Origin: Candidatus Omnitrophota bacterium
GTDB lineage: Bacteria; Omnitrophota; JACPQZ01
Assembly: GCA_016190205.1 (NCBI GenBank)
Contig: JACPQZ010000027.1
Coordinates: forward strand, 1-29,511
Reading direction: 5' to 3'
DNA: 29,511 nucleotides
Position numbers and translations under genes: made by a program. Position 1 is the first letter of the stretch; every line of letters starts with the position of its first letter. This document shows positions 8,580 through 15,878 of this stretch, one piece after another. The notes beneath the pieces are model-generated. The model worked only from the letters and a program-made list of their open reading frames with translations. It searched no databases and was not told the DNA's origin.

Positions 8580-9749
8580 TCATCTTTTGTTCCACATGAC
8601 CCAGTCATAGAGCGCGAGGACTTCACGGCCATTTCGTGTCCACGTGTGCAGGCGCTCGACGCGCGCGCGCCCCGCCTCACCCAGCCTTGATGCGCCCTCG
8701 CGGTCGGACAGAATCCGCACGATCGCCTGCGCCAAGGCGGCGGAACTGCCGCTTTCAAAAAGGATCCCTTCCTTTCCATCCGTCATAATCTCTTCCAGGG
8801 TGGGGACGCGCGGCGCCACCACAGGCTTGGCCATGCCCATGTATTCCAGGACCTTCATCGGGCACCCGAACGTGTTGGTATGAGGCAGGACGCCCACGTC
8901 AAACAAGGCAACGTATTGCGGGAGGGCCGCATGCGGGACAAAACCCGTAAACCGGAAAGCCGGGCCCAGACCCTGCGATTGAACGAGACCTTCAAAGTGT
9001 CCCTTGAGATGCCCTTCTCCCACAAGCACAAAGACCACGTCGCTCCTTAGCGCGAGTATTTCCTGTGCGGCCTTGATCAATAGATCCACTCCGTGCCAAG
9101 GATAAAAGCCCCCGACGAAACCCACGATCCTGGAGCCGTTCACAACGAGCCTTTCCCGGAGGCCGTCCACCGATACCCCCGGATGAAACTCGTCCGGATC
9201 CACCGCGTTCGCCACCACGCGGATCTTTTCGGGAGTGAGCTTGAAACTTTCCACCAGATGCTCCTTAAGCACCTGGGTCACTACGACGATGGCGTCTGCC
9301 CGATTAAATACCCAGCGGTCGATCGCATCTTCCAGCCGTTTGAAAAACCCGCTGCGCGCGGGGTACACATTGGACGGCGTGCGGGAGGTGAAATTAACCT
9401 CCAATATGAGGGGGATACGCCTTTTCCTCGCCCAAAACGCGCCCGGCCAGCTGAAGATCGCGTAGCGCTCGTATATAAATGAATAACCGGGCCTCCGCGC
9501 CAGGGCTGCCCCCATGCGAGCCCAGCTGTAAAATGTATACAGGAATTCCACAAGTTCCCTTGCCGCGCCGGCCGACCGTCGGCCGGATCTCTTCCCGCCC
9601 GCAAAAGCGGGTGGATTCCAGATATCAACGCCCGGAGGTGAAATCACATCCACCTCATGCCCATGCCGCTTCAAGGCCTTGATCATCTGCCGGATGTGAT
9701 TGCCGTCCGCGCCCGAGGCGCGCGTGCGGTGGTGATAGAGGATTTTCAT
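8580..9749 (-). CDS. GT4 glycosyltransferase
   Basis: 389 aa, GT-B fold. The N-terminus MKILYHHRTRASGADGNHI is followed by GHEVDVISPPG. The C-domain shows VGFVGGFYPWHGVDLLI, VFVLVGEGHLK and the donor-site region CPMKVLEYMGMAKPVVAP with PTLEEI. Expected role: cytoplasmic transfer of a sugar from an NDP or similar donor to the growing repeat unit; linkage and donor cannot be read from sequence. Residues about 46-62 (PPAFAGGKRSGRRSAGA) look like an insertion, encoded by two adjacent palindromes at 9568-9611, in a loop between the first strands of the N-domain. ATG at 9749 has only a weak upstream AGG and is separated from the previous gene by an inverted heptamer array. Confidence 0.88.
   Translation of the reverse strand: MKILYHHRTRASGADGNHIRQMIKALKRHGHEVDVISPPGVDIWNPPAFAGGKRSGRRSAGAARELVEFLYTFYSWARMGAALARRPGYSFIYERYAIFSWPGAFWARKRRIPLILEVNFTSRTPSNVYPARSGFFKRLEDAIDRWVFNRADAIVVVTQVLKEHLVESFKLTPEKIRVVANAVDPDEFHPGVSVDGLRERLVVNGSRIVGFVGGFYPWHGVDLLIKAAQEILALRSDVVFVLVGEGHLKGHFEGLVQSQGLGPAFRFTGFVPHAALPQYVALFDVGVLPHTNTFGCPMKVLEYMGMAKPVVAPRVPTLEEIMTDGKEGILFESGSSAALAQAIVRILSDREGASRLGEAGRARVERLHTWTRNGREVLALYDWVMWNKR
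9568..9611. repeat. Two adjacent palindromes inside a coding region
   Basis: CCGGCCGA/TCGGCCGG (8-bp perfect stem, 3-nt loop, 9568-9586), followed by CCCGC/GCGGG (5-bp stem, AAAA loop, 9598-9611). The segment is read in frame within the glycosyltransferase as PPAFAGGKRSGRRSAGA-like residues. That resembles peptides encoded by REP-type palindromes (PAFAG motifs) in other genomes. Confidence 0.65.
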
Positions 9750-9762
9750 AGCCTATAACTCT

Positions 9763-9899
9763 TTATCAGTTACCAGATACCAGTTACCAGTAACCAGAAG
9801 AAACCAGCTACCAGAAACCAGAAAATTATTTTTTTGCAGGCTTCTCTGGTATCTGGCTTCTGGTATCCTCTGGTATCTGGTAACTGGTTTCTGGTTTCT
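9763..9899. repeat. Inverted pair of ACCAG-type heptamer arrays
   Basis: The left arm (9763-9821) is TTATCAG, TTACCAG, ATACCAG, TTACCAG, TAACCAG, a 10-nt AAGAAACCAG, CTACCAG, AAACCAG. After an AT-rich spacer (about 9822-9843) the right arm (about 9845-9899) has the complementary type, CTGGTNN units. The arms can fold into a long imperfect hairpin. It fills the 148-nt gap and touches the stop codon of the deacetylase gene. A role as terminator or processing site is possible but unproven. Confidence 0.88.
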
Positions 9900-10545
9900 A
9901 ATAGTTTTCATTACTGTCGTCGTTCAAGAACGCTTCCAGATTTACAGGTTGCAGCCCGCGCAGTCTGATGTCTTCGATGAGCTGCGGCAGGATGCGCACA
10001 GTTTGCGCGTAATCCTCGTGCAGGAGGACGACGTCCCCCGACTCGGCACGCGCCACAGAGCCCCGGATCTCTTCGCCGGAGGTGTCGCGCCAGTCAAAGC
10101 TGTCAATGGACCACAGGGCCACTGTCTGCCGACGCACAAAGGCGTACTTGAGCAGCCGGAAACTTAGCTCGCCATAGGGCGGCCGGATAAAACGTGAAGG
10201 CCTGCCGGTCACCCTTTGGATGACCTCCTCCGCCCGTTCGAACTCCTGCCGCATGCCGTCCTCATTGAGTTCGCTCAAACGCCGGTGTGAGTGGGAATGA
10301 TTGCCGACCGTGTGGCCCTCGAGGACCATGCGGCGGATAAGATCGGGCCGTTCCGCGGCCTGCCGCCCGATCACGAAAAACGTCGCCAGTGCCTTGGCCT
10401 TCTTGAGAATCGAGAGTATCTCCTCGGTATGACCCGGATAAGGCCCGTCGTCAAACGTTAGGGCGATGCGCCCGCCGTCCGCCTTCACTTTCGACATGAG
10501 GTATGCGTCCGGCACGAGCCGGTCTGCCAGGTGTTTCCAGTTCAT
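9898..10545 (-). CDS. Polysaccharide deacetylase, NodB/CE4 family
   Basis: 215 aa, essentially a bare NodB domain. Motif 1 is TFDDGP (30-35), giving the catalytic base and metal-binding Asp. Motif 2 is H83-x3-H87 within NHSHSHRRL, motif 3 RPPYG (121-125), motif 4 the DSFDWRD region (148-154), and motif 5 LLHED (174-178). All expected metal ligands are present, so it is probably an active N- or O-deacetylase. No signal peptide is seen from this start, so it may act on a lipid-linked or nucleotide-linked precursor in the cytoplasm. The start at 10545 is chosen because GGAG lies 9 nt upstream; a longer ORF starting at 10608 would translate heptamer repeats (MLVTGIWFLI). Inverted heptamer arrays flank the gene on both sides. 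Confidence 0.92.
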   Translation of the reverse strand: MNWKHLADRLVPDAYLMSKVKADGGRIALTFDDGPYPGHTEEILSILKKAKALATFFVIGRQAAERPDLIRRMVLEGHTVGNHSHSHRRLSELNEDGMRQEFERAEEVIQRVTGRPSRFIRPPYGELSFRLLKYAFVRRQTVALWSIDSFDWRDTSGEEIRGSVARAESGDVVLLHEDYAQTVRILPQLIEDIRLRGLQPVNLEAFLNDDSNENY

Positions 10546-10581
10546 GAACGATTTCTCCAAAGTAACATCATATCTATCGAT

Positions 10582-10729
10582 GAGAAACCAGATACCAGTT
10601 ACCAGCAACCAGAAGATACCAGAGGCCAGAAACCAGAAGAAACCGACGATCGGACATCGAACCTGGTATCTGGTTACTGGAATCTATCTGGTAACTGGTT
10701 ACTGGTTTCTGGTTTCTGGTTGTTATCGG
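10582..10729. repeat. Inverted pair of ACCAG-type heptamer arrays overlapping the asnB 3' end
   Basis: The left arm (about 10582-10644) has AAACCAG, ATACCAG, TTACCAG, CAACCAG, AAGATACCAG, AGGCCAG, AAACCAG. After a short spacer (ACGATCGGACATCGA) the right arm (about 10661-10729) has complementary CTGGTNN units. The organisation is very similar to the 9763-9899 array. The right arm extends into the asnB reading frame and supplies its stop codon (10674-10676). Confidence 0.88.
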
Positions 10730-12626
10730 TATTGTCAATATATTTCCTGTGCCACAACTCCAATACGAGCAGTAAAAAGATTCTGCGGTGCATGTCCTCG
10801 CGGCCCGAGCGGTGTTTCTCAAGCAAGGCCTCAATCGCCGATGGACGAAAATACCCACGCGCCAGCGTCCTTTCCTCAAGCAAGATCGCCGCCGCCTTTT
10901 CATATAAGGGTCCCCGGAACCACGCCTTTAAAGGAAGGGGGAAACCTTTCTTGGACCGCTCCGTCCACCCCGGCGGAAGCCGGCGGCGCATGACCTCCTT
11001 TAGGATGAACTTCCCCTTGTTGCCTTTGAGCTTGAAGGCGTCGGGAAGTGCAATCGCAAACTCTACGAGCTCCTGATCCAGAAATGGACACCGGGTCTCA
11101 ACAGAGGCCGCCATCGTCATCTTGTCGCCCTTGAGCAAAAGGTCATCCGCAAGCCATGTCTTGATATCTACATACTGCATCTCACTTAAGAACGTAGGGC
11201 GCTGTCCTCTTTGGACGAGGTCCGAAAAGTAGGTCTCCATGCGGTGATCTTGGGTCACGCGGAATGCGTCCGAATAAAGACGCGACTTTGCCGTTTCGGT
11301 CAGGTCGTTTGACACAGTTTGGTAGCGCGCAGCGCCGGAAAGAGCCAGCCAATCAAGATATTTCTCCAACTTTTCCGGTACACGCGCGGCCGTCGCGGCA
11401 CTGCGCATCCATTGCAATGCCTTGGCCGGAACGAGGGAACGGATTCGGTTTAACATGAGCATCTTCGCGTAAATACCGTAACCGGCAAAAAGCTCATCTC
11501 CCCCCTCTCCGGACAGGAGCACCGTGACATGCTGTTTAGCCATTTTGGCGATTTGAAAAAGCGGAACGCCGGACGCCTCAATAATGGGCTCCTCCGTGTG
11601 CTCGAGCAGGAGATCCAGGGAATCGAAGAAATCCATCGGTCTCAAACGATATTCATGGTGCTCGGTCTTGAAATGGTGTGCGACCGTGCGGGCCGCGTCG
11701 AGCTCGCTTTCCGCCTCGTCCTCGTACCCCACGGAAAAGGTCTGGATGGGCTTGACCCCCAGCTCATGCATCGAGGCCACGACGGAGCTCGAATCCACTC
11801 CCCCGCTTAAAAAAACGCCGAGTGGAACGTCACTGACCAGCCGAGCGCGTACACTTTCCAAAAGCATTTCCTCAAGTCGTCTGGATGCCTCCTGAAACGA
11901 AATGTCCAGCGGCTGAACGCCTTCCAAGTGCCAGAAACTCTCTACCTTCGCCCGCCCGTCCTCGTAAATCAGCGTGTGGCCGGGTGAGAGTTTCAGCACG
12001 CCCTCGAATAATGTCTCCGGCCCGGGGACGAACCCTAAGGTCAGGTAAAAATCGAGCATGGCGCGGTTTAAGGACGGGCGGACCCAGCCGCTCTTGAAGA
12101 GAGACTTCATTTCCGAAGAAAACACAAGGCCGCGCTCACTGAAATGATAATAAAGGGGCTTCTTACCCACCCGGTCGCGGGCGAGGATGAGGCGCTTTTT
12201 CCGGCGGTCCCAAAGGCCGAAGGCGAACATGCCCTTAAGATGCGTCACGAAGTCCAGACCATAAGCCTCATATGCGTGCACGATCGTCTCGGTATCACTC
12301 GAGGTACGAAACCGGAAGCCTTGCTTTTCCAAATCGGCGCGCAGCGCTTTGAAATTATAGATTTCCCCGTTAAACACGACGCATACCGACTCATCCCCGT
12401 TAAACATGGGCTGGCGGCCACCCTGAAGGTCTATGATGCTTAAACGCCGGTGCGCCAACCCTATTCCCCTGTCTATAAAATATCCTTCGCCGTCTGGGCC
12501 GCGGTGGGCCATGGGCTCCGTGGCGCTCCGTAGCCACTCGCGGGTGAGCGCGCCCTCCGGGCCTACTGCCCGCAAGGGCCGGAGGCCCTCCGTCTCCTTC
12601 TGAATGATGCCAAAAATAGCGCACAT
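10674..12626 (-). CDS. asnB: Glutamine-dependent asparagine synthetase-type amidotransferase
   Basis: 650 aa. The N-terminal class II glutaminase begins MCAIFGI with Cys2 as nucleophile after Met removal, followed by AHRGPDGEG, RRLSIID and VVFNGEIYN. The C-terminal PP-loop synthetase domain has LSGGVDSS and the SGEGGDELFAGY motif. In sugar clusters AsnB-like enzymes may make asparagine or amidate sugar acids; here the context allows amidation of a uronic or glycosyl acid, which is inference. The start overlaps the upstream stop by 1 nt (TAATG). The last 18 or so residues (NTDNNQKPETSNQLPDRFQ) are encoded by a heptamer array and are unlikely to be part of the fold. Residues about 14-27 look like a small extra insertion relative to typical AsnB and coincide with a GC palindrome (12576-12588). 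Confidence 0.92.
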   Translation of the reverse strand: MCAIFGIIQKETEGLRPLRAVGPEGALTREWLRSATEPMAHRGPDGEGYFIDRGIGLAHRRLSIIDLQGGRQPMFNGDESVCVVFNGEIYNFKALRADLEKQGFRFRTSSDTETIVHAYEAYGLDFVTHLKGMFAFGLWDRRKKRLILARDRVGKKPLYYHFSERGLVFSSEMKSLFKSGWVRPSLNRAMLDFYLTLGFVPGPETLFEGVLKLSPGHTLIYEDGRAKVESFWHLEGVQPLDISFQEASRRLEEMLLESVRARLVSDVPLGVFLSGGVDSSSVVASMHELGVKPIQTFSVGYEDEAESELDAARTVAHHFKTEHHEYRLRPMDFFDSLDLLLEHTEEPIIEASGVPLFQIAKMAKQHVTVLLSGEGGDELFAGYGIYAKMLMLNRIRSLVPAKALQWMRSAATAARVPEKLEKYLDWLALSGAARYQTVSNDLTETAKSRLYSDAFRVTQDHRMETYFSDLVQRGQRPTFLSEMQYVDIKTWLADDLLLKGDKMTMAASVETRCPFLDQELVEFAIALPDAFKLKGNKGKFILKEVMRRRLPPGWTERSKKGFPLPLKAWFRGPLYEKAAAILLEERTLARGYFRPSAIEALLEKHRSGREDMHRRIFLLLVLELWHRKYIDNTDNNQKPETSNQLPDRFQ

Positions 12627-13768
12627 TAGAGCTGTCCTCCACCGGCATGCATTTGGAGCGCCTCGCGGTACATGCCCTCGAGCAGTGAAAAATTATGGTC
12701 CCAGTCGGCGCGCTCGCGGGCCAAGCCTAAGTTCCTCCCACCCATTTGCCGGGAGTCTTCCGGATGCTCCAGATGCCACCTCACCGCCTGGCCAACCCCG
12801 TTCACATCCCCGCAGGGCACGACGCGCCCGTTCTCGCCCTCTTTCACCCACTCAAGGAGTGACGGCACATCCGTCGTCACCACGGGAAGCGCGCTCGCCA
12901 GTGCCTCTATGAGCGAAACGCTCGTCCCGTCAGTGTACGAAGTTGTCACATAAAGGTCCGCGGCCTGGAGATAACGGGCAAGCTCCTGCGGCCTCGTCTC
13001 CCCCAAAAAACGCACCACATCTGACAAGCCCAAGCGCTGGACCAGGGCCTCGAGTTCCCCCTTTAGAGGGCCGGAGCCAGCCAACAGGACGCCGATACCG
13101 GGATGCGACTTTTTCACCTCCGGCAGGGCCTTCAAGAACACGTCGATGCCGTACACCGGTTGGAAATAGCGCGTCATGATGAGGATCTTGCGGTCCTTCC
13201 ACCCCAGGGCCCTTCTCACTTCGGCCCGCCCCGCGGGGTCCGGGTGAAAGACTCCCAAGTCAATGCCCCAGGGAAACACGGTGATGCGCTCCGCGGGGTA
13301 GGACGGGACGAGCTCAAGGATTTTTTTCTTGACCGTCTCGGCATCCACCGTAATGAGCGAGGAACGCCGGATGCTGTAGCGTGCCATGGCCCGCCAAATT
13401 CTGCTCTCATCAGGGTGCTCCAAAATATCAGAGCCCCAAGGCATGAGGATGTAGGGCTTAAAGCCTGTGAGCGCGCCCAGGAAACCCGCGTTCAAGACCC
13501 AGCCCCCGTGCACCACATCGGGTTTTAGTTTCATGATGAGCCGGCTCAAGGCGCGGTACATCCTCAAATAGTCCACACCCTTGGCCCAGGCCCCTTTCGG
13601 CGCCTTTCCGTTTCCGATATAAAAGGGCTGAATCCCCTTCAGTCCTTCATACTGCCGGCCGTCGGGGTGGAAATACACGAGGCACGTTTCGTACCCGCGC
13701 TCGGCAAGCTTCACCAGAAAGCGGCGATCGTGATTTCCGTTACCGACGGTGAGATAGAGAACCTTCAA
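12626..13768 (-). CDS. GT4 glycosyltransferase
   Basis: 380 aa, GT-B fold. The N-domain starts KVLYLTVGNGNHDRRFL, with KPDVVHGGW and MPWGSDILEHP. The C-domain has ILIMTRYFQPVYGIDVFL, VLLAGSGPLK, and the donor-site segment DGTSVSLIEALASALPVVTTDVPSLLEW with the E-x7-E-like acidic positions. It should transfer one sugar to the lipid-linked intermediate in the cytoplasm. The start is a TTG at 13768 that overlaps the upstream stop (TTGA), with AAGGAGG about 10 nt before it. This coupled non-ATG start is supported because no better start lies near. It ends by a 1-nt overlap with asnB. Confidence 0.88.
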   Translation of the reverse strand: MKVLYLTVGNGNHDRRFLVKLAERGYETCLVYFHPDGRQYEGLKGIQPFYIGNGKAPKGAWAKGVDYLRMYRALSRLIMKLKPDVVHGGWVLNAGFLGALTGFKPYILMPWGSDILEHPDESRIWRAMARYSIRRSSLITVDAETVKKKILELVPSYPAERITVFPWGIDLGVFHPDPAGRAEVRRALGWKDRKILIMTRYFQPVYGIDVFLKALPEVKKSHPGIGVLLAGSGPLKGELEALVQRLGLSDVVRFLGETRPQELARYLQAADLYVTTSYTDGTSVSLIEALASALPVVTTDVPSLLEWVKEGENGRVVPCGDVNGVGQAVRWHLEHPEDSRQMGGRNLGLARERADWDHNFSLLEGMYREALQMHAGGGQL

Positions 13769-14718
13769 CGGACGGCCGCCTCCTTCGTAAGCCCCAGTTC
13801 TTCGGCATGCGCCTCGCGGTACCAGTCAATCGTGCGCCGGATGCCCTCTTCAAACTCGATTTGCGGCACCCAGCCCAGGATTTTGCGGGCCTTGTCAGCC
13901 GAGACCTCTTTTCCTTTATAGTCTCCCGGGCGTCCCGGCGCGAACTCGATCCGGACATCCCCACCCAGGGCGCTTTTGACCGCCTCGGCGATTTCCTTAA
14001 TTGAAACTCGCCGCGGCCCCTCGAGATTAAACACCTGGTTTTCCGCCTTTGGGCTCGAGGCCAGGATGTGCGCCTCGATGAGGTCGTCAATATAGACGTA
14101 ATTCCGATATTGACTCCCATCCCCCTGAATCACGATAGGCTCTCCCTTCAAGGCCTTGCGGATAAAGATGGGGATCACGAGCTCATCCCGCCCCCGCGGC
14201 CCATAGGGAATCCCGTAGCGCAGGATCGTGAACGGCTGCTTGTAGAGCTGCCAGTAATTATGTATGAGCATCTCGCACGTGATCTTGCTCGATGTGTAGA
14301 TGTGTCCCGCGTCGGGAAGATAAAAAGGCGCGTCCTCATCCATCTTCCCGTTGCCGTTCTCGCGGGTGCCCGTGTAGACCCACACCGTGCTCGCGAAAAA
14401 GACCCGTCGCACCCCGTTTAGGCGCGCGGCCTCAAGGATATTCGTGGTCCCCTTGATGTTAAGCTCCACGGCGTACACGGGATACTTGTACGCGTAGTTG
14501 ACGTTCGAGACGGCGGCCAGGTGGTACACATAGTCGCACCCCTTGGTCGCAGAGATGACGGACGCAACGTCCAAGATGTCCACGTCCTCGAATTGTACAT
14601 CTTTCCTGTGCGGCCTCACCCGGTGGTCGATCACGATGACCTCATACCCTTCGTCCTTCAGCCGGTCCACCAAATGAGAACCGATAAAGCCCGAACCTCC
14701 CGTAACAGCAACCTTCAT
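13765..14718 (-). CDS. NAD-dependent epimerase/dehydratase (extended SDR family)
   Basis: 317 aa. Rossmann TGGSGFIG near the N-terminus (about residues 6-13), YHLAAVSNV mid-domain, and active-site region FFASTVWVYTG with Y-T-S-S-K as the YxxxK catalytic pair. YGPRGRDELVIP and YRNVYIDDLIEAH follow, as in UDP-glucose 4-epimerase and GDP-sugar epimerase/reductase relatives. Product not determinable. The ATG at 14718 is strongly supported by AGGAGGTG 5-6 nt upstream and an ATGA overlap with the aminotransferase stop. An upstream in-frame extension would read through a REP-like element (giving CHCEPRRAG) and is rejected. It lies between the aminotransferase and a GT4, consistent with making the amino-sugar precursor used by neighbouring enzymes. 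Confidence 0.9.
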   Translation of the reverse strand: MKVAVTGGSGFIGSHLVDRLKDEGYEVIVIDHRVRPHRKDVQFEDVDILDVASVISATKGCDYVYHLAAVSNVNYAYKYPVYAVELNIKGTTNILEAARLNGVRRVFFASTVWVYTGTRENGNGKMDEDAPFYLPDAGHIYTSSKITCEMLIHNYWQLYKQPFTILRYGIPYGPRGRDELVIPIFIRKALKGEPIVIQGDGSQYRNYVYIDDLIEAHILASSPKAENQVFNLEGPRRVSIKEIAEAVKSALGGDVRIEFAPGRPGDYKGKEVSADKARKILGWVPQIEFEEGIRRTIDWYREAHAEELGLTKEAAVR

Positions 14719-15878
14719 CGTACACCTCCTATAGTAGTCATAGAGATTGCTTCGCCCCGCTCTGCGAGGCTCGCAATGACATGTTTCAACGATTCCAGCA
14801 CATACTCCGCCTGGGCCTCCGTCATATCTGAAAAAATGGGGAGACAAATGTGCCTCGCACACAGCCTCTCCGCCACCGGGAAGGCGCCCTTCCCAACGGC
14901 CTCGAAGACCGGATGCCGGTGGAGCGGGGTCTCGTACACCTCGCCGCTTAAGGCCACGCCGTATTTTTCGCGCAGAAGTTTTTTAAAGGCCGGTCTAGAA
15001 ATACCATCGTCCAGCACCGCAAGATACTTGTAATAGCACCCCGCGCCTCCGGCAGACTCAATCACAGGGGTGATCCCCTCCATACGACCCAGCCCTTCGT
15101 CATAGATCCGCGCGATGCGCGTTCGTGCCGCGATAAATTGCTTGAGCCTCTTAAGCTGGGCGAGGCCCACGATCGCGTGGAGCTCGCTCATGCGCCAGTT
15201 GTATCCCATGCGCACGTGGAAATTGCTCGAAAAGTCTTTTTTACCCTGGTCGCGGTAAATAAGGGCTTCGTTCCGGATGGCCTCGTCATCGGTCACGATC
15301 ATGCCCCCCTCACCACTCGTCATGATCTTGGTGGGGTAAAAGGAGAAGGACCCTGCCGCGCCGAAGGTGCCCGCCAGGCGGCCGTCCCTTGAGGAGCCGT
15401 GGGCATGCGCGGCGTCTTCCACGAGGACGAGCCTGTGCCTGCGGCACAAGGTCTGGATGGCGGCGATGTCGGGAGTGATCATCCCGCCGATGTGGACGAG
15501 CATGACTGCAGCCGTCTTTGGGGTAAGGCGCTCCTCGATGGTTTCGGGTGTAAGCGCAAAGGTCTCTCCGATATCGGCAAATACGGGTGTCGCCCCGGCG
15601 TGCACCACGGCCGCGGCCGTTGCGAAAAAGGTATTGGTCGGTACAATGACCTCCCGGCCTTCCACCCCGATCGCCCGCAGGATGATCTCGAGCGAGCTCG
15701 TGCCGCTGTTCGTCGCCACGGCGTAGCGCGCTCCGTGAGCGCTGGCAAAATCCTCCTCAAACGCGCGGCCGTGCCTGCCTAAGGTAAGCTGGCCGGTGTC
15801 GAGGACAGTCCTTACTTCCTTTAAAATCCAGTCTTTGTCTTCCTCAAAGAAAACGATCTTCGCTCCCGGAACGTTCAT
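14715..15878 (-). CDS. DegT/DnrJ/EryC1/StrS-family PLP-dependent sugar aminotransferase
   Basis: 387 aa, standard family length. TNSGTSSLEIILRAIGV (57-73) binds the cofactor phosphate, VEDAAHAHGS has D155 that pairs with the pyridine nitrogen, and SFSFYPTKIMTSGEGG has K184 as the PLP Schiff-base lysine. VRMGYNWRMSELHA is the conserved substrate-side motif. It would transfer an amino group from glutamate or glutamine to a keto-nucleotide sugar. The start at 15878 has GGAG a few bases upstream and overlaps the previous stop by ATGA. Its C-terminal end (VIASLAERGEAISM) is encoded by a 44-bp REP-like palindrome, so the natural terminus may have been extended. Confidence 0.93.
   Translation of the reverse strand: MNVPGAKIVFFEEDKDWILKEVRTVLDTGQLTLGRHGRAFEEDFASAHGARYAVATNSGTSSLEIILRAIGVEGREVIVPTNTFFATAAAVVHAGATPVFADIGETFALTPETIEERLTPKTAAVMLVHIGGMITPDIAAIQTLCRRHRLVLVEDAAHAHGSSRDGRLAGTFGAAGSFSFYPTKIMTSGEGGMIVTDDEAIRNEALIYRDQGKKDFSSNFHVRMGYNWRMSELHAIVGLAQLKRLKQFIAARTRIARIYDEGLGRMEGITPVIESAGGAGCYYKYLAVLDDGISRPAFKKLLREKYGVALSGEVYETPLHRHPVFEAVGKGAFPVAERLCARHICLPIFSDMTEAQAEYVLESLKHVIASLAERGEAISMTTIGGVR
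14737..14780. repeat. REP-like palindromic element (GTCAT...GCAATGAC)
   Basis: A 44-bp stretch starting GTCATAGAGATTGCTTCG and ending CTCGCAATGAC, with GTCA/TGAC at its borders and a GC-rich centre. From memory it matches the general pattern of widely dispersed bacterial palindromes that read GTCATTGCGAG ... GAAGCAATCTC. It overlaps the last codons of the aminotransferase gene, giving ERGEAIS in frame. Confidence 0.65.

Noticed and set aside
9763-9899. CRISPR array
   Set aside because: Units are 7 nt, degenerate and without spacers; no cas genes.
10546-10608. N-terminal extension of the deacetylase
   Set aside because: It is encoded by heptamer repeats and lacks a ribosome-binding site, whereas the start at 10545 has GGAG.
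10674-12626. Exosortase-associated amidotransferase rather than AsnB
   Set aside because: No exosortase or PEP-CTERM genes in the window, and the MCAIFGI start and motifs fit general AsnB.
14719-14862. N-terminal extension of the SDR epimerase
   Set aside because: It translates the REP-like element and overlaps the aminotransferase gene; the ATG at 14718 has a very strong Shine-Dalgarno sequence.
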